Assembly: GCA_964017235.1 (NCBI GenBank)
Contig: OZ024929.1
Location: 161,867,609 to 161,931,608, forward strand
Reading direction: 5' to 3'
DNA from: Sabellastarte sp. h YS-2021
Taxonomy: Eukaryota > Annelida > Polychaeta > Sabellida > Sabellidae
DNA length: 64,000 bases
A program made the translations under genes and the position numbers. The notes below the pieces were generated by a model. The model searched no databases and was not told the origin of the DNA. It saw only the letters and a list, made by a program, of their open reading frames with translations. Numbering within the stretch: the stretch's first letter is position 1; every line of letters starts with the position of its first letter. This document shows, one piece after another, positions 1 to 11,700 of this stretch.

Positions 1-269
1 TTATAATTTTGTTACTTCCACAAAATACACAATCTTTAAATGGAATCAGTAATGTAAAAATTGTGTCACTCGAATTTACAAGATAAATTTTCCACACCTC
101 CCTAAACTGTATTTATTTTTTCAAGTAATAAATTTATTTCAGTGCGTAAATGTTCAGACATTTTCATTGTAAACATTTTCCACATGCAAGTTTTTCCACA
201 AAGTTAACATAAATTAATAGCTGGAATTTTCTGTAATTACGCGGGTTGCGTGTAACCAGCCCGCCTATT

Positions 270-1650
270 AGATTTATGTGTCCGACGTCCGTCTGTCCGT
301 CCACATTTTTCGTTTCCGGACTCTAACTCGAAAACGGTTTGTCCAATCAAATTCAAACTTGACAGGGACATAGATCACCATCATAGCTAGGTTCCTTTCG
401 AAATTGGTCTAATTCCGTTTGTCCGTTTTTTGTCTGTTTGTCTGTCCGTCCATCTGTCCATCCACATTTTTGTTTCCGGACTCTAACTCGAAAACGGTTT
501 GTCCAATCGAATTCAAACTTGACAGGGACATAGATCACCATCATAGCTAGATTCCTTTCGAAATTGGTGTAGTTCCGTCCATTCGTTTGTTCGTTTTTTG
601 TCCATTTGTCTGTCCGTCCGTCTGTTCCTCCACATTTTCGTTTCCGGACTCTTAACTCGAAACCGGTTTGTCCAATCGAATTCAAACTTGACAGAGACAT
701 AGATCACCATCATAGCTAGGTTCCTTTCGAAATTGGTGTAATTCCGTCGGTTCATTTGTCCGTTTGTCTGTCCATCCGTCTGTCCGTCCACATTTTTGTT
801 TCCGGACTCTAACTCGAAAACGGTTTGTCCAATCGAATTCAAACTTGACAGGGAGATAGATCACCATCATAGCTAGTTTCCTTTCGAAATTGGTGTAATT
901 CCATCTGTTCATTTGTCTGTTTTTTGTCTGTTTGTCTGTCCGTCAAAATTTCCGTTTCTGGACTCTAACTCAAAAACGGTTTGTCCAACCGAATTCAAAC
1001 TTAACAGGGACATAGATCACCATCACAGCTAGGTTCCTTTTGAAATTGGTGTAATTCCCTCTGTTTGTTCGTCCATTTGTCTGTCCGTCAAAATTTCCGT
1101 TTCCGGACTCTAACTCAAAAACGGTTTGTCCAATCGAATTCAAACTTGACAAGGAGATAGATCACCATCATAGCTAGTTTCCTTTCGAAATTGGTGTAAT
1201 TCCGTATGTTCATTTGTCTGTTTGTCCATCAAAATTTCCATTTCTGGACTTTAACTTGAAAACGGTTTGTCCAATCGAATTCAAACTTGACAGGGAGATA
1301 GATCACCATCATAGCTAGGTTCCTTTCGAAATTGGTGTAATTCTGTCTGTTTGTTTGTCCGTTTTTTGTCCATTTGTCTGTCAACATTTCTGTTTCCGGG
1401 CTCTAACTCGAAAACGCTGTGTCCAATCAAATTCAAACTTGACAGGGAGACAGATCACCATCATAGCTAGGTTCCTTTCAAAATTGGTGTAACTTTGTCT
1501 GTTCGTTTGTTCGTCTACATTTCCGTTTCAGGAATCTAACTCGAAAACACTTTGTCCAATCGAATTCAAACTTGACAGGGAGATACATCACCATCATAGC
1601 CAAGTTGCTTTCGAAATTGGTGTAATTCCGTTCTTTTGTTTGTCCGTTTA
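270..1650. repeat. Tandem array of a ~145-160 bp unit (about 9 copies)
   Basis: Each unit contains a GTCTGTCCGTCC-like stretch, then TTTCCGGACTCTAACTCGAA, GGTTTGTCCAATCGAATTC, and a segment around AGATCACCATCATAGCTAGG. Units diverge by point changes and small length differences. Long minus-strand open frames here are by-products of the periodicity and are not called as genes. Confidence 0.85.
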
Positions 1651-1655
1651 TAGCA

Positions 1656-2025
1656 TACCGTAAATGACCTATTTAGCGCACAGTGCGCTAAGGAAAGACT
1701 ATTTTTGTTCAATATTTGGTGGAAAAAAATCCCCTTTTAGTGCACCCATCATGAAACACCTTCCAGGATGAAATATAGGTCAATCCGGTAAGAATAACGG
1801 TGTTTCGACATTTAGAATCTACTAAAAATACCCACTTCCTGTAAATATGGCGGTAGATAAAAACAAACTCGAAAGTCATGACAAAAATTTCAATTTTTTA
1901 AGTAAAAATACATACAATATATAAAAAATATGTGGATATTGTGCACTGTCACCGACGAGATTGCTGGGAAAAAGAGGTAGGGTGCGGTTACAAGGGCGGA
2001 TGCGCTAAATAGGTCATTTACGGTA
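1656..2025. mobile_element. MITE with ~25-bp perfect terminal inverted repeats, TA-flanked
   Basis: The left end TACCGTAAATGACCTATTTA (continuing GCGCA) is matched by its reverse complement at the right end. If TA is the target duplication, the repeat begins CCGTAAATG, which suits a Tc1/mariner-like or other TA-targeting superfamily. A further palindrome, TAGCGCACAGTGCGCTA, follows the left repeat. The interior is A/T-rich and non-coding. Confidence 0.7.
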
Positions 2026-2172
2026 GATACAATTATGTAACCTAGATTACAAGTTTTACGTTTCTTAGCATGTCTGACACATTCACCTTAACTGGGTGAC
2101 CTAACATTTCTTTCCTTGTTTCTAAATGTAATTACAGCAGTCGCTAACCTTATTGCTGCCTGCGCAACCCGC

Positions 2173-2610
2173 CTTTTGGGGGATCTTTGACCCTCTTGTT
2201 TTTAGGGTGTTATCAGGAACAATAAAATGGTCTGTAAGTTTCTGTTTACCTGCTTATCTCGGAGAAATATAACTGTCAATATACTGTGCAAATCTGGCAA
2301 TTTTTTTGAAAACTAAATTATAAAATTGTATATCTATGTTCTGTATTTGCGTTCCTGGCCATTTCACAACTCTGGCCAAATAAATTATGTGGCTGTTTTA
2401 AAACATCACTTGATTTTGAAATGGCCAGGCCATTCAAAACCTGACGGCAGAATCCATAATTCTGAGTTAGAGTTAAAAATATTTCCCCAGTAGGTAATTA
2501 GTGAAGTGAGTGGCTAAAATTAGACTGTCTTCAGTTTGGCACATTGACCTGAAAGATTACCCAAGTTTACTAATGATTTCAAGACAGCAAGTAACATATT
2601 TGTTTGGCAG
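2173..2610. other. Non-coding stretch upstream of the first recognised exon
   Basis: A/T-rich sequence with no supported ORF or repeat. It ends in a pyrimidine-poor but usable acceptor, TTTGTTTGGCAG, at 2599-2610. It is probably intronic, because the exon that follows looks like an internal exon of a longer protein. Confidence 0.4.
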
Positions 2611-2718
2611 ATGCGCAGGACTGCTTTGTGTGTTGCTATGGAATTAGAGAACAAAGGTGCCACAACACATTTATTGGAGGACCTGGTGATTACCAAAACT
2701 GTGAAACCATTTATTGAG
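2611..2718 (+). CDS. Exon 1 of the visible part: ankyrin-like unit
   Basis: This is a 36-codon open exon, acceptor TTTGGCAG before 2611 and donor GAG|GTAAAA at 2719, ending in phase 0. It begins MRRTALCVAMELENKG and contains HLLEDL, resembling a T-A-L-x-x-A helix pair of an ankyrin repeat. The leading ATG follows an acceptor directly, so it need not be the start codon. An intron of 1.27 kb follows. Confidence 0.6.
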
Positions 2719-5700
2719 GTAAAATGTTTTTTTCTCTCAGTATTTTCAATAAGACTTTAATAAATATTCAGGTGAATATTAATATCAGGTATATAAGAAA
2801 TATATCAGACAATTTAACTTCATATACAATAGGATGACGGGTACCTCACTCATTTTCCAACCCTACATCTGATTTATGTGGGGAAACCTGGAAACTTCAA
2901 CTCTACGAAACAGTCCTCATGTATCCTAAATACACCCATTTTTTTTACTTCCAAGGAACAGTCTGTCTGTTGCTTGCAGTGGATGCAAGATTGCTTCACA
3001 TATTCTAAAGAATGGCAGGGATTCTGAGATTTATCTTAGACATTCAACTTTTTCACACTTATGGATTTTGGGGATGCTTAAGCAATTCAAGTTTGATTGT
3101 TTACACTGTTGCTGGAATGCGAACATCTACATTAGTGTCATCTTCAACATAAGTTTAAATCTCGACTTCGGCTTTAAATGGGAAATTTTTGTGGGTCAAT
3201 GGTTGTATTGCAGAATCATGATCAAATAGTATGATTTGGTTTTCTCCATGATAAATTGATAATACTCTCAAACTTGATGCGATTACAGTTTAAATCACCA
3301 TATGGGCATCATACAAAATAAGAAAAGCAAGTAGCACAAGGAAATAATGAAGGAAAGAAGTTATCTAAAGATAAAGAAAAGATAGAACCAGTAACCATAG
3401 AACTAGTAAAGCTAGAAATCTTACAATAATTATATAACATTAGAGGCCATGGAGCAGATTGTTACACATATACACTGTATTTACCATGTAGTCTGTCTGA
3501 TGAAGAGTATTATCATTGGTAACATTTTTCACCCTTTTCCTTGGGTGACCAAAACTTAATGCAACATTACAATGATTTGATTATTGCCAGATAGGTTGAT
3601 TCTTTTTCTGTGATTCTTATTAACTTGCGATATAAAGAGTTACCGGTCAGTCAACTTATATTATCTGCCCTGAGAGACCCTATTTTCTGAATATTTCAGT
3701 CTATCAACTCATTTTCCCTCTACTAAATCTGTATTCCCCTGTTGTTGTTATCAATTTGCCTTTCCATATTACCTCTATTATCTGAACCAAATCTTAGTCA
3801 CCCACCAGTTTGTATTGTAGTGCTGTTTGATGGGATATACAGAACATAGAATTACATGTATAATTCTCTGTACTGAATATCCCATGATTTGTGATACTTT
3901 GCTTTCGATTCATTAGCAGCATTGGCATCATCCTGATTAATAACAGCTGTGCTTAAATATTTCTAATTTTTCACTTTTCCCCAGACCCAGCTGCAGTTGC
4001 TTAAGCAGTTAAGATGCAGTAACAGTACAGATGACCACCTTATTGAGAACACCCTGATGCCTTCACTAAATCTGATTTGTAATTATGAATATGCAAGGTC
4101 AGTAACCACCAGTGCTCCACATTTGTTTTTATCAGGTCTGGGAACAGTCATTTTTGCTTGTGACTTTTACATTGCTCAGTTTTCCCCCCATAGCCCTTAA
4201 GGGCTATCAGGTTATTGTTTTCACCCGTGGTGTCCAGGTTGGGCAGGCATCAGGGTGGGCAGGCAGCTGGAAAAAGGTTGTCTGGGCTGTGTCTCAGAAA
4301 CCATAAGGTGTAGGAAGTTGATACTTGGTAGGGACATTGGTTAGGGGGTGTAGATCTACAACGTCATGGTGTGACCTTGATATGACCTTTGACCTTGCCA
4401 TAGTGACCTTGAGTTAAAAAATCTTGTCTGGGCTATATCTCGGAAACTGTAAGGTATAGGAAGTTGATACTTGGTAGGGACATTGGTTGGGGGGGTTGTA
4501 GGTGTGCAACGTCTTGATATGACCTTGATTTGACCTTTGACCTTGCCGTAGTGACCTTTACATATAAAATCATGCCCAGGCTGTATTTCAGAAACCATAA
4601 GGTGAAGGAAGTTAATATTGGTAGGGACATTGCTTAGGGTTTGTAGGTGTGCAATGTCATGGTTTGACCTTGATTTGACCTTTGACTTTGCTGTAGTGAC
4701 CATTAGTTTACAATCTTGTCCAGGCTATTTCTTGGATTCTGTAAGGTGTAGAAGGTTAACACTTGGTAGGGACATTGGTTAGGGGGTGTAGGTGTGCATC
4801 ATGGTGTGACCTTCAACTTTGGCTATCCAAAGTGTGTTCACCTGCCATATTTGAGACATGTTTCTCTTTCGACAAAGATATATGGATTGCTACAACTTAT
4901 TATTATATGTACTTTCACGTAATTGTGCTATTAAATTTCCATTGACAGCTATTCTCCAATTAATAAATTTTACAACTTCATAATTTTTAGTTTACTGATT
5001 AATGCAATCATCTTGCTATTGAATTGTCTTGTTTTAATACTTTACGTACATTTTCTTTCTCTTAGATGTTATTTTTTCTGCTAAAACATTATTTGGACCT
5101 TTATATAACTGACACTGCTCTGAAAGTATCCCGATCTTTGTACTGTTTCACTACTTCTATATCTCATGGTGTTGAAAACTATTTCCACAGGCTGTGGGGT
5201 ACGGGCATCTATGATGCTATTTTCATGGGTTTGTAATTGACTTGTACAAAAACTCTGCAGGCAATTATCTGGAAAAAGTTAATGTGAAATCAGCAGTGTT
5301 AAGTTTGTTGATTGATTTACTCATTGCTCCATTTTGTAAGAAGTACTCAAGTACTCTTAATATTAAACTATTATCCTGTCCAGTAAAACTATCCTACTGT
5401 CCATTGGTTGTTTTATGGTAACAACCAACTTAACAATGATACCATTTTCACATTAATGTCTTAAATTTCAACAAAACTTTATATATTGAAAAACCTTTTT
5501 TGTTAAAAACTTGAAAACTTTGCAGAAAGGAGTGTGAATGTGTCCTATAAAATCGAAGAATATTTACATCTGTAATCTAGTAACTAATTTACCAGGTAAA
5601 AAAAAAATTAAGTGAACTGGGGATTTCATCTAGAGATGTGACTCCTCATTATGGCATAATGTGCAAAAAGACAGATCAAAGTTTTAGTTTTATGACGTCA

Positions 5701-8700
5701 GCCATTCGTCAGCCAGGATCATATAAGAATGGGCCATAAGCTTTATGACTTCTAAGAGCGAAATCTAAACAGAGGTGATAGCCTGTGATAGATGCCAAAC
5801 TTGCTAACGACTAGGTCACTGAGGACTTCTGAAAAATGCCAAAAGCCCATTTCCTTATACTCTAACTTTGAGTTCTGAATATGAATATACTAAGAAAAAC
5901 TTTCAGACCATTTTTTCGTAATGTTTATTTACACTCAATTTCTTATGTATGGCCTTGTGCATTTTTGGTTTATTTCAGGAATTACATACATTTTTCGGAT
6001 GTGTATAAAGAAATTATTTCTGTGGCCAGCAAATACCTCAGAAAAGAAACAACAATTTACTCTCTTGATGAGTTCATTGCATTCTTCCTGGAAAGCATGG
6101 TAGAGGCTAACTCTGAAGGTATTAATGAAGGCAAAGTCCAGGCATTCATCTCAAGTCGTGGTCCAGAGTTTTTAGTCAAAGTGCATGAAAGACTAACCGA
6201 TTATGGCATAAGTGAGACTCACTTATGTCTGTCACCTTTTGTGCCAATGTTGTTGACTCATTGTGGGAAGTCATGGATAAGTGACCACTTTAGCACACTT
6301 GAAGGCCCCATGAAGGCTCTTTGTTCCTCTCTGACTGATGTAATAAAGTCTAGTGAGCCAAACAAACAGAAAGGCCTGCTGCACAGTGCAGGCAAATCTG
6401 TTCTGTCACAGTTCAAAGAAGCTTTTGTCCAAATGCAAGTGGACCAGAGTAATAAACATTACAAGGAACTATTAGAAAGTGAGATGGCCAAGCAAAACCA
6501 GGAAGAGGTCAAAAAGGCAAAGAAGACAAAGCAAAAGGGAAAGAAGGTGAATCCTGTGTGTAGTGAGGTTCTTATAGGTAATACACATGCAGAAGTTAAG
6601 GACCAGACAACTGGTACCACAAATACAGCTAAGGTTCAGCCAGTGAAAGAAGTCATAAAAATGACAAACTATGAAGAAGCATCACTTGGGTTTGCATATA
6701 CTCCTGAAAGGGGAGAGTTCAGTGGTCGTTTTGAGAAGGTTTTGTCAAAAAGGGACAAGAAAAAGCTGAAAGCTACAGGGAGATTGAAGTCAACAGGCAA
6801 TCTGAGTGAAGTGACCAAAATCCAGGCTTCAGCAGCACCATCCAAAGACACTGTTACTGAAATGAATACTGTGAATAAAACTAAACAAAAGACACAGAAT
6901 ATACAAACATTAAAAACTATGACCAAAGCAGGTGATCTAACTGTAATACCAGAAAATACTGCTGTGCAGAATACAGTTTCCAATTCTGCTGACGAACCCA
7001 AACAAAACCACAAGAAAGTATTGGAGAAAAAATTTAGTGTTTCCCAGCAGGAAAATCCTAGTTATTTGGCTGTTTTAAAGAAAGACCTCACTTCTCTGTG
7101 GGAGAAAAGGTGTGACACAAAAAATACTGCAGGCAGAAAAACACTGGCCACTAAAGTGGAACATGTGGAACACAGTATTGTAGATCGAGAGGTTAAACAT
7201 ATGCATAAAATTGTACAAAGTCAATCTCATCTAACCGATACAAAAGGAAAACAGGCACATAGAATATGTCCCAGGGTATCAGATAACACTAAGCCTGAGG
7301 TATCACATCTACAAAAGCAGAGCAACAATGCAGCCAACTTATTGACAGGAGATTCTGACAAACCAGTTGCTGAAAAAGATGATTTCAGTGTCCCTGGTTT
7401 GGAAGAAAATAAGAATCATAGAAGCAAGCAAGAACAACATTCCGTGGTTGTCTGTAAAGAGGAACTTGCAGACAAAAACGAAAACAATTCGTCTAAGTAT
7501 AAAAGAAAGAATAGAGCAAAAGGTTCAAAACGATTACTGGAACTAAAGCCACCGAACACTGTGAAATTTTCTTCTCGTAATAATCTTATGGATGGAAAGA
7601 TCAAAATAAATAAAACACTCCAAGAAGAAATAAAGAGTGAATGTGGCCAATCCAATGTGAAGTTTACAGAAGATAAGCAACTTGTGGAAGACAGCAAGTT
7701 GCTACCTTCGGAGCAGATAATTGATGATAAAGAAACAAAAGGAAAAGGTGGTGATATTGGTGATGTTACTGCAGTGGCAGGCCAAATTTCACCACAAAAT
7801 CCAATCATGAAAAATCACCCAAACTTTATTGCTGCTAGTATATTTGCACAGCATGTCAAGCCAAGAAATAGTGATAAAGGTATGCACTTACCTGAACAAG
7901 CAACAAAAACCTGTGTGGTCAAGAAAAAACAAAATAAACTGGTAAAAGGGAATACAGAAGAAGTGCCAGTTTGTAAGGTTGATGACCAGATAGAAGGTAA
8001 ATCAAGCTGCAATGATGAACATACTGCTACTGAAGATACAGATTCTATAGAGAAAACTAAAACTGGATTGATAGCTTCTGCAAGAGAAATTGGCAGTGTA
8101 CATGACAAAGATAAGAATAAAAGTTCAAAAGATCCAGATCAATCAAATAAAGTTCATGATAAGGACCAAAACAATAGGGTGTCTTTGCAGAATATTCAGC
8201 AGCCTGTTCAGAATATGAATTCTGACAACAATAGGCCTAAATCTCATCCACTACCCTCAATTCAAGAAGAAGTACAAGATCATGGTGAAAAGCTCAATAT
8301 GGCATCTGACAAGGATGGCCAGTCTGATGCAAAATCACCAGGTCATCGGACCACAAACCACACATCTGAAAATTGTGCTTCTTTCATCCCAAAATATGCA
8401 AAGTCTGAAGACTTGTCCCGGGGACTATCTGATGCTGATACTGTGAAACAGAAAGTTCAAGTGCTCTGTGACTGTTTTGGGCTAAATGATGCCAAGATTT
8501 TGTCTGAGTTTATTGACCAAGGGCATTGTGGCCTATTCTCACCAGACAGTGTATGGCCTGAAACAAAGAAAACCCAACTGGTGGAGGGTATTGTATCCAT
8601 TCCAAAAGGTTTAAAAGGAATGTCTTCAGAGAACAGTACATTTCCCAGTCCTGTAGGAGGTAATAGTTACCCATTTGAGTACATTGAAAATATGTGCCCT

Positions 8701-11700
8701 ACAAAATGCTGGTTTGAGAATACTGATCAAGAAAACAATTGCTTACTTGTTGGGGCAGAAAGTTTCAGTTGGCTGTTGTACCTACAACAGCAACTGGCAA
8801 GTGGAGATTATGAAAACAGCTGGAATAATTTTAAAGCACGGGGTTTTCAAAAAAAATACCCAGGTAGGATTTCTTCTGGAGCATATACATTGTAGCAATT
8901 GTAACTTGTAAGCAGTGTTTTGAATTTTTAAAGAAAGTATGGGTATCATTCATTGAATATTTTTTTTCATGTTTGTTTTAGTTTCAGCCTTAATTTTTGT
9001 CAGTTATTTTTAAAGAGTAATCACATCACCACATAAGCAGGGAGAAGCTGATTATAACTAAATCCTTGACAAATAAATATTTAACACATAAAACTAATTG
9101 AAGTGTGCTTCAATTTTTAATTTTAATGAATAAATTTATTTATCAATTCAATTAAATAGATTTATTTTTACAGAAATAGTCGCATTCAGCATTACATTTC
9201 AAGATTTAGATTTGTGTGATCTGCTTTTCTCTAGGGAAAAACTATGAAAATGTTATAAGAAAGCACACAGGAACAGCAAAAGAACATGGAAGAGAATGCC
9301 TTGAGAAATTGAAAAAGCAAGATGTAACAATATCAGGCGGTGGAGACTCTACAATAGAGGAAACTGGTGCAGTGAAAGAAGGTAAACACATGCCAATAGT
9401 ACATGAGCAAAAGTTCAAATTGAGGACAAAGAGACAGCATGATTTAAGGTCACATGTAAGTGTTTCCATTAACGGTATTACAACAGAAAAAACTTGTGTT
9501 GCAACCGAAGTCAAGACGCTCTCAATATTCCCAGAGGAGAAAGAAGAAAAAAACATACCAAAGAGGGCAAGGTCTAAAGTCAACATTTCAATCAATGGCC
9601 ATGTTAAAGGACAAACAATAGTCCAAAAGAAAGCTGAATTGGGCACAAAAAATAATCAGAAGTCACAAATCAGGGTGCCAGTCAAAGATCCCATGAAAGG
9701 AGGAAATAATGTACTTTTGGAATCTCCCAAACTTAAAGACACTATTGAAGGAGATTTTGCAAAGAAACTCTTGGAGAATCTTTTTGAAGAAATTATTGCA
9801 AGAACAGAACAAGCCAACCCTCTCCCTAGCAATGATGGAGAGCTTCCCCTGTGGAGCAAATGGCACAATGCTGTACAAGAATTGTACAGACTTCTGCCAC
9901 CATTTGCATACCATGTGAGGAACCTTATGATCGCCAGGTATCCTGAAAAGTTCAAGATTGGAACAAGGTAATGTAAAAAATACTAAATACCAACTTTAGT
10001 TGTGCGAAAAAGATTCTTGGTACTAACTGCTTGCAGAGTACAGTATATATCTCTTTGTACACATTTAGCATAGAATATAAGGGTCACATTTAAAATTGTT
10101 TCAAATGTCTGGAGACTTTGGAGAAGCCAACCCATTATAAATGTATGACTTTACATTATATAAATATTAATTATTTTCACTAAAATATTTAAACCTAAGT
10201 ACACACTGTCGATCACTTGTTGCATGTGACAAATGTTTCATATGAAGGATGTGTGATCTCTTTTATCCCAAGTTATCTCTATATTCAATCATATAAATAA
10301 TTTAACTTCATAATCATCCATAGTTTTATACCAGAATGCCTCTTTCTATTTATGAACCTTCAGTTATCATAACCAAACCAAAATCTCACTCCCAGCATGT
10401 TTTGTAATAGAGGTTCTACTGTTAATACAATTAGGTGTACAAAATACATTCAGATACACTTGTGAAGCTATTTTTAAACTGAGGAAATGTTTTGTTTGAG
10501 AGAGCCATATATTCAGTGTACATGTGATTGCTGCCTGGTTGTTTTAGTAGTAAACTACAATTTTTACCTCACAGCCTTTAAAGGCTGTGCAGGTAATGTT
10601 TTCACCCATGAAGTCTTGCTGGGCAGGTGGGCAGGAAATATCTTGTCCGGGCTGTATCTCAAAAACCATAAGGTGTATGGATGTTGATACTTGGTAGGGA
10701 CATTGGTTGCGTGATGTAGGTGTGCGATGTCATGGTGTGGCCTTGATTTGATCTTTTGCATTAGTGAGCTTGATTTTGAAAATCTTGTCTTGTCTCTGAA
10801 ACCATAAGGTGTAGAAGGTCAACACTTTTGGGAACATAGGGGTGTAGGTGTGAAATAAGGTGTGTCCTTGATTTGACCTTGCTGTAGTGACCTTGACCTT
10901 TAAATTTTCATCGGCTATATCTCAGAAAATGTATGGTGTAACATGTTGATTTGAACTTCGACTGTGCCATAGTGACCTGGACTCTTAAAATTTTTATCGG
11001 GGCTATATTTCAGGCTACATTTCATCTCTACTGACAGCTATTCTTCAATTAATAAATTTTACTGTTTTTTACAGCCTCATAACTTTTGGTTTAATAATTA
11101 CTGCTTTGATCTTACAATTGAATTGTGTGGATACTTTTTCTTTAAATATATTTTCGCTGTCATAGGTATTATGTCTCCTGCACCTGCAACTTACACTGTA
11201 AGTTTTATATCTAATGATGTCCATTGCTATTTCTCTGGGTTGTGGGGTAGGGGCATCTCTGATGCTATATTCGATGTTGAGATCAAACTTCAGTTTGACA
11301 ACTGATATTGAATTGTCAATATCAACACTGCTGTGCAGTTTTCTGGGGACCCTGGTCTGCCTTGGAATCACAAGCTGTGGGAAGACAGTTGCAGTGAAGA
11401 GAGTACAGAGAGCACTGCTGGCTGGAGTGAATGAGCAACTGGCACAGTTACAGATGAAAAACCTCTCACACCCCAACATACTGCCACTGCTGGTGAGGTG
11501 CATCCAGAATCAAACACTGTACATCTGAAATTGTCATTGTAACCTTTGTCAAATAATTAGATTAGTTTTGTATTTCAAACAATTGTGAGGTTGGGGGGGA
11601 AGCATTACTCAAATATGTCCAAGAGCAGTTGCAGCTTGTTATAAATGTGACCCTAGTATGTGAGACTCTATCATTATTCTGGCTACCCATTTCCTCTGTG

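Larger units (their letters stand above)
239..2172. mobile_element. Non-autonomous DNA element with short terminal inverted repeats, filled by a tandem array
   Basis: The left edge carries GCGGGTTGCG at 241-250. The right edge carries its reverse complement within TGCGCAACCCGC at 2161-2172. Most of the interior is a ~150-bp tandem array, followed by a separate MITE. No coding capacity is visible. The superfamily is not recognised and no target-site duplication could be fixed, so the exact ends are uncertain. Pairing the two ends into one element is inference from their inverted match. Confidence 0.5.

Noticed and set aside
353-1152. Four overlapping minus-strand open frames of 60-115 codons
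   Set aside because: They translate the ~150-bp tandem array; the repeating peptide (GQTVFELESGN, TNFERNLAMMV) follows the DNA period and there is no gene signal.
5881-5978. Start of the pseudokinase gene at the ATG at 5881
   Set aside because: A good acceptor at 5978 and exact phase continuity with the exon at 3985-4097 make 5881-5978 intron sequence.
6669-8108. Minus-strand open frames of 97-130 codons opposite exon 3
   Set aside because: They are antisense shadows of a long, lysine-rich exon, with hydrophobic composition expected from reversed codons.
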